A stretch of 50,886 bases of DNA from a bacterium BMS3Abin03 (GTDB lineage Bacteria > Bacteroidota > Ignavibacteria > Ignavibacteriales > Ignavibacteriaceae), in assembly GCA_002898075.1 (NCBI GenBank), contig BDSV01000173.1, forward strand, positions 1-50,886, written 5' to 3'. Made by a program: the position numbers and the translations under genes. This document shows positions 43,817 to 50,886 of this stretch, one piece after another. Within the stretch, counting starts at the first letter, position 1. Every line of letters begins with the position of its first letter. Below the pieces are notes generated by a model. The model was given only the letters and a program-made list of their open reading frames with translations, ran no database searches and was not told the origin of the DNA.

Positions 43817-45154
43817 ATGAAGAAAAAAGTTGCATTACATACGCTTGGATGTAAATTGAATTTCTCGGAAACATCGACAATCGGTAATCAATTTATGCAG
43901 AGAGGATACAGCATTGTTGACGCAAAAGAGAAAGCCGATATTTATGTGTTTAATACCTGCACTGTAACTGAAAATGCAGATAGAGAATGCAGGCAGCTTA
44001 TCCGCAGTGCTCTCAGAAAAAATCCTTCAGCATACATTATCGTAACCGGCTGTTATGCACAGTTAAGACCGGAGGAAATTGCCGGGATTAACGGGGTCGA
44101 TGTAATTTTAGGGAGTAAAGAAAAATTTAATCTATTCCGGATAATAGATGATTTTAATAAAAACGATCTTGCCTGCATCTTTGTAAGCCCAACAGTTAGC
44201 TTAACCGGTTTTGGTGAAGCACACTCGACCAATGCAGACAGCCGTACGCGTGCATATTTTAAAATACAGGATGGATGCGATTACAAGTGTTCGTTCTGCA
44301 CAATTCCGTTAGCAAGAGGGATAAGCCGGAGTATGGATTTTAAAAATGCAGTAGATGAATTCAAAGGTTTAGTGAACAATGGTTATAAAGAAATTATTTT
44401 AACGGGAGTAAATGTCGGCGATTTTGGAAATAGGCAGAATACCGATTTATATAAACTCTTGAAGGAGCTTGTCCGGGTAGATGGAGAATTTAGAATAAGA
44501 TTAAGTTCGATCGAGCCGAATCTATTAAGCGATGATATAATCGGACTTATTGCAGATGAGGAAAAATTATGTGACCATCTTCATATTCCATTACAAAGCG
44601 GCAGCCCTGTAATTTTGAAAGCAATGCAGAGAAGATACACAATTTCGGACTACAAAAAAGTTATTGGCAATGCAGCCGATAAAATTAAAGATGCAGGAAT
44701 TGGTGTCGATGTTATTGTTGGTTCCCCGGGCGAAACAGATGAAGATTTCTGGCTGACTTATAATTTCATAAAAGATCTTCCCGTATCGTACCTTCACGTT
44801 TTCACTTATTCCGAAAGACCGGATACTTTAGCAATTAATTTACCCGGTAGAGTCGATGTTAATGAGCGAAAGAAAAGAAACAAAATTTTAAGAAATTTAA
44901 GTGAGAAGAAAAGATTATTGTTCTACGAAAAAATGCTTGGAAAGGAATTCGATGTTTTATTCGAAAATGAAAACCACAGGGGGAAAATGATGGGATTCAC
45001 ATCAAACTATATTAGAGTTGCTGCCGATTACAAACAGGATTTAATAAACCGATTAACCAAAGTGAACTTAACCGGGATTGATGACAGGGGTTTGTGCGAA
45101 TGTAATATTGAAGATATTAATAATTCAGTTGATTTAGTTCAATCATTAAAGTAA
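43817..45154 (+). CDS. mtaB: tRNA (t6A37) methylthiotransferase MtaB
   Basis: The 445-residue radical SAM enzyme adds a methylthio group to N6-threonylcarbamoyladenosine at tRNA position 37. The N-terminal UPF0004 domain opens ALHTLGCKLNFSETSTI and includes FNTCTVTENADRECRQ and VTGCYAQ. The radical SAM domain has CDYKCSFC (C154, C158, C161) within KIQDGCDYKCSFCTIPLARG. A C-terminal TRAM-like segment follows. The short form and KLN start favour MtaB over MiaB. The next gene starts 16 bp later. Confidence 0.93.
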   Translation: MKKKVALHTLGCKLNFSETSTIGNQFMQRGYSIVDAKEKADIYVFNTCTVTENADRECRQLIRSALRKNPSAYIIVTGCYAQLRPEEIAGINGVDVILGSKEKFNLFRIIDDFNKNDLACIFVSPTVSLTGFGEAHSTNADSRTRAYFKIQDGCDYKCSFCTIPLARGISRSMDFKNAVDEFKGLVNNGYKEIILTGVNVGDFGNRQNTDLYKLLKELVRVDGEFRIRLSSIEPNLLSDDIIGLIADEEKLCDHLHIPLQSGSPVILKAMQRRYTISDYKKVIGNAADKIKDAGIGVDVIVGSPGETDEDFWLTYNFIKDLPVSYLHVFTYSERPDTLAINLPGRVDVNERKKRNKILRNLSEKKRLLFYEKMLGKEFDVLFENENHRGKMMGFTSNYIRVAADYKQDLINRLTKVNLTGIDDRGLCECNIEDINNSVDLVQSLK

Positions 45155-45170
45155 AATTAAATTAAAAAAC

Positions 45171-45914
45171 ATGAAAATTATTCTACCCGTTGCTATGCTT
45201 TTTTGTTCATCGATTATTGCACAGGAAACTGTTTCCAATCCAATATTAAATTTAGAACAAAATTTAAACTCAACTAAATATACCCAGCATTCCACCCGGG
45301 ATGGTATTACAAGCATCAGCGAAACACAGGGGAAAAAGAGCGCGGGTCTGGCTATTTTATATTCATTGCTTTTACCTGGAATGGGTGAATTGTATGCAGA
45401 CAGCTATTCCGGCGGTAAATATTTTACGATTGCAGACGGTATTTTGTGGGGAACATATATCGGGATGAGTGTTTATGCGAACAACCAGGAAGATAATTAT
45501 AAATCGTACGCTACCGCAAATGCTAAGATTAACCCGGATGGAAAAGATGCCGATTACTTCGCCACAATAGGTGAATATTCAAATATCGATAATTACAACG
45601 ATCAAAAAGCTCTCGAGAGAAATTTCGACCAGATGTACGACAAAGATAATTTTTTCTGGAAATGGCAAACTACCAAAGAGAGGCGAACTTACCGGGATAT
45701 GTGGTCTTCAAGCGAGCAAACATTTAACGACTTAAGATTTGTTGTGGGCGCTCTAATTGTAAACAGAATAGCAAGCGCCATAAATGCCGTACGGCTTGTA
45801 GCAGCATACAACAGCCGTTTAGAAGAAGAACTGAGCTGGAACGTTTCTATGGGTTTAAGAAACCATCCAAATTTACCAACCAGTTTGGAATTAACTTTCT
45901 ACACATCATTTTAA
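45171..45914 (+). CDS. DUF5683-like membrane protein
   Basis: This 247-residue protein has a signal-type N-terminus (MKIILPVAMLFCSSIIAQE). A segment KKSAGLAILYSLLLPGMGEL, with the PGMGE core followed by a hydrophobic stretch (FTIADGILWGTYIGMSVYA), is reminiscent of DUF5683 domains common in Bacteroidota. The second half is predicted loop with a late hydrophobic helix (FVVGALIVNRIASAINAVRL). The function is unknown. It is probably co-transcribed with mtaB. Confidence 0.65.
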   Translation: MKIILPVAMLFCSSIIAQETVSNPILNLEQNLNSTKYTQHSTRDGITSISETQGKKSAGLAILYSLLLPGMGELYADSYSGGKYFTIADGILWGTYIGMSVYANNQEDNYKSYATANAKINPDGKDADYFATIGEYSNIDNYNDQKALERNFDQMYDKDNFFWKWQTTKERRTYRDMWSSSEQTFNDLRFVVGALIVNRIASAINAVRLVAAYNSRLEEELSWNVSMGLRNHPNLPTSLELTFYTSF

Positions 45915-46222
45915 TTTACTGCTAGTGTCCACATTCTCAAAAGTACTAAATTAAGCTAAAAAAGTGGTCATTTTCTTAATGATGAAAGGCAAATGCCTTT
46001 TTAAAGGTCTCAAGTTGACCAGTCGTTTTGGCAAACCGTTAAAACGGTTGAATTTGTAAGTGTTTATTCCATTAACACCGGGATTAATCCCGGTGTTAAT
46101 GAAACGAAAATCCTAATTACTAACTGTTTTAACAGTTTAAGATTTTAGACGGTCAACTTGAGTTAATTTAAAAAACTTACACTCCGGGGAAATCTCTTCA
46201 TGATAGTTTTTTATCATTTACT
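45915..46222. other. Convergent intergenic region with several palindromes
   Basis: No gene is present. AAAGGC-AAAT-GCCTTT (45985-46000) is a first hairpin and may act as a terminator for the upstream gene. The composite element at 46009-46162 follows. Confidence 0.7.
46009..46162. mobile_element. Composite palindrome element, about 154 bp
   Basis: CTCAAGTTGACC (46009-46020) is matched by its exact inverse GGTCAACTTGAG (46151-46162). Inside are three hairpins: AACCGT-TAAA-ACGGTT (46034-46049), a perfect 32-base palindrome centred on GGGATTAATCCC (46070-46101), and AACTGTT-TT-AACAGTT (46122-46137). No open frame is present. The AACCGT hairpin and the TATTCCATTA that follows are shared with 19438-19472. 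Confidence 0.75.
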
Positions 46223-48211
46223 TTACCGCAGCAATGTCATCTTTTTAACAAAGCGATGTCCGTCAGTTTCGAGAGAATATAGATAAACTCCGCTTGGCAG
46301 GTCTGTGCCGTTAAACTCAACTTCGTATTTACCTGCAGTTAATTTACTGTTAACTAAAGTTTCAATTTCATTGCCGAGTATATCAAATATTCGTAATGTT
46401 ACCTTTCCGTCTTCTGCAATTGCAAATGAAATTGTTGTGCCCGGATTGAATGGGTTCGGATAGTTTTGTGCAAGAAAGTAATTGTTGACCCGAGTAACAT
46501 CAACATTTATTACATTTGAGTAATCTATCGTACCGTCGAAATCGATTTGTTTCAAACGGTATGAGTAACTGCCTGCTATTACATTATCATCGGTAAACGA
46601 ATATGACTGAATTTCGGTTATAGTTCCGTGACCGGGAACGAAACCTATTTTAACAAAATCACCATTTGCTTTTCTCTGAATTTCAAATCCACGGTTGTTT
46701 AATTCGGTGGCTGTAAACCAATTAAGCATCACATTACTATTCATTACGTTGGCATCAAATGAAATCAACTCAACCGGAACTGAATTTTCGGGAACAAGTT
46801 CAACATTCAAAATGGTCGTGCTGAAATTACTAACTACAACATTATTTATTGTTTGCGGGATAAAGTCGGGTGCAGAAAAAGTAATTGAGTAAAAACCCGG
46901 CGAAAGCATTCTAATATAATTACCGGTAAGAGAATCGGAATAGATTTCAGAATTCATTTCATCATGATTAACCACAGTTATTAGTGCTTTAACCGAAGCG
47001 TTTGTTGTATCGGTAACTAAACCTTTAACACCGTACAGTGTATTTTTAATATAGTTACAAAACGATCTTTTATTATAATCCCATAATGCAGGTAATTGAT
47101 TAGCAGGTAATAATTTGACATCGGATAACTCAATCGTTACTTCCCTGCTGTACATAAAGTAATTCATATAATCCTGTCTTCCTCCATGAATGACATACCA
47201 TTCACCGCCGTTGGTTATTCCGTCATCAAAACCGTTCATATAATTTGAAGGGCTGTATTGCTGACAGGTATCTGCATATTGATGTGATATAAACTGATAC
47301 CATAAATCATCGGGGTGTGAAATATAATCGGGGTATCCGCTTGACCAGGTATCCCATGGATAATTGACTACTTCTGCCCCGCCGTGGAAATTTGCGCACA
47401 AAGTAAAATTATTTTGCCCGGCTATCGTTTTAAAAATTATTGTTTCCGGTTGTTCATTCGAATTAACCCCGTATTCGGGATCGGGAAAGTTTCTGTTTAA
47501 ATCATAACCGTTTGCATTGTATCTTGTCGCGCCATAAACAGTATTATTCCCCGAATGATATGTACCGTCGGGATTTGCCAACGGATTTATCCATATCTCA
47601 ACGTTATTAACCAGGTTTGTTATTTCCGGGTCTGTTCCGTAGGATGTAAGAAGCGAATCAATCAATCTTAACATCAAAACATATCCTGTTGTTTCATCGC
47701 CATGCATTGTTGATGTATAAAGAAATTGCGGTTCGGCTTCCCTGACCGATACGTTATCCGAAATTTTTGCAAATAGTATTTTCCTGCCCTGAACAGTATA
47801 TCCGCCGTCAATCAGTTCACAGATATCCGGGTAATCAATGGCAAATTGATTCATCTTTGCAACATAAGCTTCGTAAGTCGGGTAAACATTCCAATCAGTA
47901 ATGCCCCGAATATCATCGCTCATTTTGGGAGAAATCAAAGTGCCGGGTTTCGGTAATATTTTATATGGAATATCTAATCTTAAGAATTGCTCAAACTCAT
48001 CTTCATTTGCATAGGCAAATATTTTTCTATCTGCAACATTATCGATCGAAATAATGTTTGTTATTTCTCCAACAGTTATACTTCCTGATAATTCGAACGT
48101 GAAATAAACTTCTATATTTTCTTTAAAATAATTCGAATCGATCTGCTGCGAAAATAAACTGACCGGTAAAAATAAAATGAATAGTATTAAATTTTTTGTA
48201 AAATTGATCAT
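46223..48211 (-). CDS. Secreted M14 zinc carboxypeptidase with T9SS sorting domain
   Basis: The 662-residue protein has a signal peptide (ending FSQQ). The carboxypeptidase domain (about 120-400) has the zinc ligands HGDE in TSTMHGDETTGYVLM near residue 170 and the later His in ANFHGGAEVVNYPWDTW. The general-base Glu is in REVTIELSDVK near residue 356. An FN3/CarboxypepD-like region follows. After a second beta-sandwich (VPVELISFDANV), it ends with a T9SS type-A sorting domain (NYFLAQNYPNPFNPGTTISF to KKMTLLR). It probably digests proteins at the cell surface. Confidence 0.92.
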   Translation of the reverse strand: MINFTKNLILFILFLPVSLFSQQIDSNYFKENIEVYFTFELSGSITVGEITNIISIDNVADRKIFAYANEDEFEQFLRLDIPYKILPKPGTLISPKMSDDIRGITDWNVYPTYEAYVAKMNQFAIDYPDICELIDGGYTVQGRKILFAKISDNVSVREAEPQFLYTSTMHGDETTGYVLMLRLIDSLLTSYGTDPEITNLVNNVEIWINPLANPDGTYHSGNNTVYGATRYNANGYDLNRNFPDPEYGVNSNEQPETIIFKTIAGQNNFTLCANFHGGAEVVNYPWDTWSSGYPDYISHPDDLWYQFISHQYADTCQQYSPSNYMNGFDDGITNGGEWYVIHGGRQDYMNYFMYSREVTIELSDVKLLPANQLPALWDYNKRSFCNYIKNTLYGVKGLVTDTTNASVKALITVVNHDEMNSEIYSDSLTGNYIRMLSPGFYSITFSAPDFIPQTINNVVVSNFSTTILNVELVPENSVPVELISFDANVMNSNVMLNWFTATELNNRGFEIQRKANGDFVKIGFVPGHGTITEIQSYSFTDDNVIAGSYSYRLKQIDFDGTIDYSNVINVDVTRVNNYFLAQNYPNPFNPGTTISFAIAEDGKVTLRIFDILGNEIETLVNSKLTAGKYEVEFNGTDLPSGVYLYSLETDGHRFVKKMTLLR

Positions 48212-48284
48212 AACGATCCTATAAATATTAATTATTAATATTCAAAAATAATAATAATCAGAGCCACATACATCTGTCTTTAAT

Positions 48285-48312
48285 AAAATAAAAAAGGGGA
48301 GCCGAAGCTCCC
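48285..48312 (-). terminator. Intrinsic terminator of the subtilase gene
   Basis: Read on the minus strand, GGGAGC-TTCG-GCTCCC is a six-base-pair stem with a stable tetraloop, followed by CTTTTTTATTTT. It lies about 25 bases after the stop of the gene at 48336. Confidence 0.85.
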
Positions 48313-48335
48313 TCTATCAACAATTTAATTTCCAG

Positions 48336-50549
48336 TTATTTCATCAATATTAATTTCTTTGTAGATGTAAAGCTGCCCGATGTTAACTGATAATAATATA
48401 CGCCGCTCGATAAGTAGGATGCATCAAATGCCGCATTATACGCTCCTGCGGTTCTTTCTTCGTTTATCAATGTTTTAACTTCATTGCCGAGTACATCGAA
48501 TATACGTAAGGTTACCATTCCGTCTTCAGCAATCGCAAATGAAATTGTTGTGTTCGGATTAAAGGGGTTTGGATAGTTTTGCGCCAGGAAGTAATTATTG
48601 ACCCCTGTAACATCGACATTAATAATATCCGAGAAATTAATAGTACCGTCGTAATCGACTTGTTTCAACCGGTATGAGTAACTGCCTGCTATTACATTAT
48701 CATCGGTAAACGAATACGACTGAACTTCGGTTGTTGTTCCGTGTCCGGGAATAAAACCTACAATAATAAAATTACCTTTTGCTTTTCTCTGGATTTCAAA
48801 TCCCTGGTTATTTATCTCGGTTGCCGTCTGCCAATTTAGAATTACTTTATTTTCATTTGCATGAGCACTGAACGATGTTAGTTCGACAGGTACCTCCGAT
48901 AATGCCTGCAAGTATGCTTCATAGGCATCTATTCTCCCGGCACCGTATCTCGGGTCTTTTCCCGGCACACCTTTTTCTACAGAAGTTAACTGAATTATTC
49001 TGCTCACATCCGACGGCATTAGCTCCGGATTTATAGAAAGTATCAGCGCTACTACACCGGCAACATGAGGTGTGGCAGCGGAAGTACCGCTAAAAGATGC
49101 ATAACCGCCTCCATTAGTTGTAGAAACAGTTCCCTGCCCGGGAGATGAAACATCAGGTTTAAGCAACCCCATCGAACCGGATAGAGTTTCAAAAGGATAA
49201 TCCTGATACTCGGTAGGCATCGCGTAAGGGTAACCGGGATGAATTGATTGAATATCTTCCCACGCCGAAGGACCGTAAGGTGAACTGCTCTGAATTACGT
49301 CGGTCGATGCATTAACATTTCCAACACCGATAACCGAACTTAATCCTCCAATTAAAGTTTGATCGGGATGGAGCCACGAGGGTGGGCAATTACCCGGTGC
49401 TGAAATATTATAGGGAATAGGTGCATTGCCAAGATTGTTACCATCATTGCTCGTTGAATTTGTATGAACGACTCCTGCGGCAAGCTCTACATCCGTCATT
49501 TGTCTGAACATAGGATAATTTGGCTGTGGCGAAAAATACCATTTATAGCTTAATGAACTTGTAATAACATCAGCACCATTATCTATGGCATATTGCTGGG
49601 CAAGCCAGTACTGGGATTCACCGCTGGGTCTTAGGATCATAATATTTGCTTTTGGTGCAACACCCGTTTGCGTACCATTTGTGCCGTCGCCACAAACTAT
49701 ACCGGATGTTTTTGTTCCGTGAGTGCTGGAAGGATTATACGGATCATTATCATTCCCGGAGTAATCCCACCCAATAAAATCATCTATCTTGCCGTTACTG
49801 TCATCATCAATCCCGTTAATATCACCAGGGTCAAATACCCACGCAGATCCGTTCCATATTACCGTAGCATTATTTCCGTTACTATCTTCTCCAAGGTTGT
49901 TCCAAATATTATGTATTAAATCGGGGTGGTCCCAATCGCATCCCGTATCAAGATTTGCAACGAGAACACCTTTACCGCTATCACCCGCAGCCCAGACAGC
50001 AGGTGCATTTATTAATATTAAGCCCTGTTGAGGCGCCGGGTTATCGCCATCCGATATATTGTTGCTGCCTAATAATTTATTATCCGAATCAATTAAATAT
50101 GTTTCATCAATTACAGGATCATATCTTATTTCAGCAACTTCATCAAAATTATTTGCCACCCCATAAATTACCTGCGGAGTAGCCGTGAATACAACAGTAT
50201 TAGCAGCCCAGAGAATATCGATATTGCTAACAAGATTTTCTTGTTTTGTATTTTCCAGATAGGTTAAAACAGCTTGTTGTTTTTCAGCAGCGAATTCTTT
50301 CAATATTTGTGTAACCGCTTTCTGCTTCTCCTTCCGGGGCAAGTATGAGGTTTGGTTCATTAAATCATTAAGTGAATATTGCTCAACTAAAACTGCATAA
50401 ACACTAATGAAATCATCAGCAGATGAATTATTCAATACTTCCTGAAGAGCAGGATGAATTTTAGACGAACTTCCCTGTGCAAATGAAAATGTTGAAATGG
50501 TTAGAAGAAAGCAAAAAAACAGAGAAAAAAAAGTAGATGTCTTATTCAT
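48336..50549 (-). CDS. Secreted subtilisin-like serine protease (S8) with T9SS sorting domain
   Basis: The 737-residue subtilase has a signal peptide (ending FSFAQG) and a propeptide (about 30-150). The catalytic triad is visible in NLDTGCDWDHPDLI (Asp, near residue 200), SSTHGTKTSGIVCGDG (His, near 275) and FSGTSAATPHVAGVVALI (Ser, near 488). A beta-sandwich of about 100 residues (VPVELTSFSAHA) and a T9SS type-A sorting domain (NYFLAQNYPNPFNPNTTISF to KKLILMK) follow. The sandwich and sorting regions are closely similar to the M14 gene downstream. It has its own terminator. Substrate is external protein. Confidence 0.93.
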   Translation of the reverse strand: MNKTSTFFSLFFCFLLTISTFSFAQGSSSKIHPALQEVLNNSSADDFISVYAVLVEQYSLNDLMNQTSYLPRKEKQKAVTQILKEFAAEKQQAVLTYLENTKQENLVSNIDILWAANTVVFTATPQVIYGVANNFDEVAEIRYDPVIDETYLIDSDNKLLGSNNISDGDNPAPQQGLILINAPAVWAAGDSGKGVLVANLDTGCDWDHPDLIHNIWNNLGEDSNGNNATVIWNGSAWVFDPGDINGIDDDSNGKIDDFIGWDYSGNDNDPYNPSSTHGTKTSGIVCGDGTNGTQTGVAPKANIMILRPSGESQYWLAQQYAIDNGADVITSSLSYKWYFSPQPNYPMFRQMTDVELAAGVVHTNSTSNDGNNLGNAPIPYNISAPGNCPPSWLHPDQTLIGGLSSVIGVGNVNASTDVIQSSSPYGPSAWEDIQSIHPGYPYAMPTEYQDYPFETLSGSMGLLKPDVSSPGQGTVSTTNGGGYASFSGTSAATPHVAGVVALILSINPELMPSDVSRIIQLTSVEKGVPGKDPRYGAGRIDAYEAYLQALSEVPVELTSFSAHANENKVILNWQTATEINNQGFEIQRKAKGNFIIVGFIPGHGTTTEVQSYSFTDDNVIAGSYSYRLKQVDYDGTINFSDIINVDVTGVNNYFLAQNYPNPFNPNTTISFAIAEDGMVTLRIFDVLGNEVKTLINEERTAGAYNAAFDASYLSSGVYYYQLTSGSFTSTKKLILMK

Positions 50550-50766
50550 AATATCAATACTCCTATTTGTAATTGATATGTAACATTATAGATAAGTATA
50601 AGATAGTTCCCTGAAGGTTGAATAAAAACCGGATAAGATAATGATAAGTATTCATTGATACCGGGAATATCTCGATAGAAAAATAAGAATAAATAAAGAT
50701 AGTTGCACAATTAATCAATAAAAAAAAGGGAGCCGCAGCTCCCTCTATCAACAATTTAATTTCCAG
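50550..50766. other. Space between tandem cargo genes
   Basis: This 217-bp space holds the terminator of the next gene at 50728-50743 and an AT-rich leader for the S8 gene. The short minus-strand frame at 50563-50754 overlaps the terminator and is not credible. Confidence 0.5.
50718..50743 (-). terminator. Intrinsic terminator of the partial cargo gene
   Basis: On the minus strand this is GGGAGC-TGCG-GCTCCC (50728-50743) followed by a T-run, nearly identical to the terminator at 48285-48312. Confidence 0.85.
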
Positions 50767-50886
50767 CTATTTCATCAATATTAATTTCTTTGTAGATGTA
50801 AAGCTGCCCGATGTTAACTGATAATAATATACGCCGCTCGATAAGTAGGATGCATCAAATGCCGCATTATACGCTCCTGCGGTTCT
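50767..50886 (-). CDS. C-terminal end of another T9SS cargo protein, truncated by the window edge
   Basis: The 39 visible residues end in FTSTKKLILMK and a TAG stop. They are identical in protein sequence to the end of the subtilase at 48336 (its stop is TAA). The rest of the gene lies beyond the right edge. It is probably a paralogous secreted protease or other T9SS cargo in tandem with its neighbour. Confidence 0.85.
   Translation of the reverse strand, partial: RTAGAYNAAFDASYLSSGVYYYQLTSGSFTSTKKLILMK

Noticed and set aside
50563-50754. Minus-strand frame of 63 codons
   Set aside because: It overlaps the terminator hairpin of the next gene and lies in the S8 leader.

Overview
The window looks like a chromosome segment from a member of the Ignavibacteria or a close relative (Bacteroidota/Chlorobi group). 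Three kinds of evidence support this. Several secreted proteins end in a type IX secretion (T9SS) type-A sorting domain that opens with NYPNPFNP. Gene neighbourhoods are Bacteroidota-like: a DUF3822-like gene before rsmD, and cmk followed by rpsA. Base composition is AT-rich, roughly 35-42% GC by eye. Some genes have clear AGGAG-type ribosome binding sites and others have none. I saw no tRNA, rRNA, CRISPR array, transposase gene or phage gene.

Layout. Bases 1-3100: a secreted repeat protein with twelve exact 126-bp LVIVP-type units that runs off the left edge, preceded by a small lipoprotein. 3100-9850: an amidohydrolase, prmA with a PBP4-type peptidase (ATGA overlap), a TatD nuclease fused to a radical SAM domain, and purM. 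10199-13207: the chaperone set hrcA-grpE-dnaJ. 13298-16197: a helix-hairpin-helix membrane protein, a pseudopilin-like membrane protein, a DUF3822/PilM-like protein and rsmD. 16258-18642: a decayed T9SS cargo gene and an intact choice-of-anchor-B cargo gene, which together separate rsmD from coaD.

19564-24029: a lipoprotein M19 dipeptidase, then an aminotransferase translationally coupled to ATP-type PEP carboxykinase. 24055-24999: an AT-rich stand-alone SIR2-like gene, probably acquired and possibly defensive. 25232-35877: mostly metabolic and cell-envelope genes (a lipoprotein, a beta-barrel protein, aroE, a TPR protein, sucC, a delta-1-pyrroline-5-carboxylate dehydrogenase, an acyl-CoA synthetase and an inositol-monophosphatase family enzyme). 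36206-45914: a plus-strand housekeeping run (lon, msrC-like, dnaX, cmk, rpsA, mtaB, a DUF5683-like membrane protein). 46223-50886: three tandem minus-strand T9SS peptidase or cargo genes, the last one partial, with nearly identical 3' ends.

The most unusual signals are not whole genes. dnaX has a run of ten A's exactly where a gamma subunit would end, and slippage in either direction reaches a stop within a few codons. The long intergenic spaces carry modular hairpin islands: a cluster of eight different short palindromes at 32337-32726, and elements bounded by inverted repeats with a GTCAACTT core at 34844-35054 and 46009-46162. A fragment at 19438-19510 carries modules of both of these elements. 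I know no named family for these islands, and they are the best candidate here for an undescribed repeat system.
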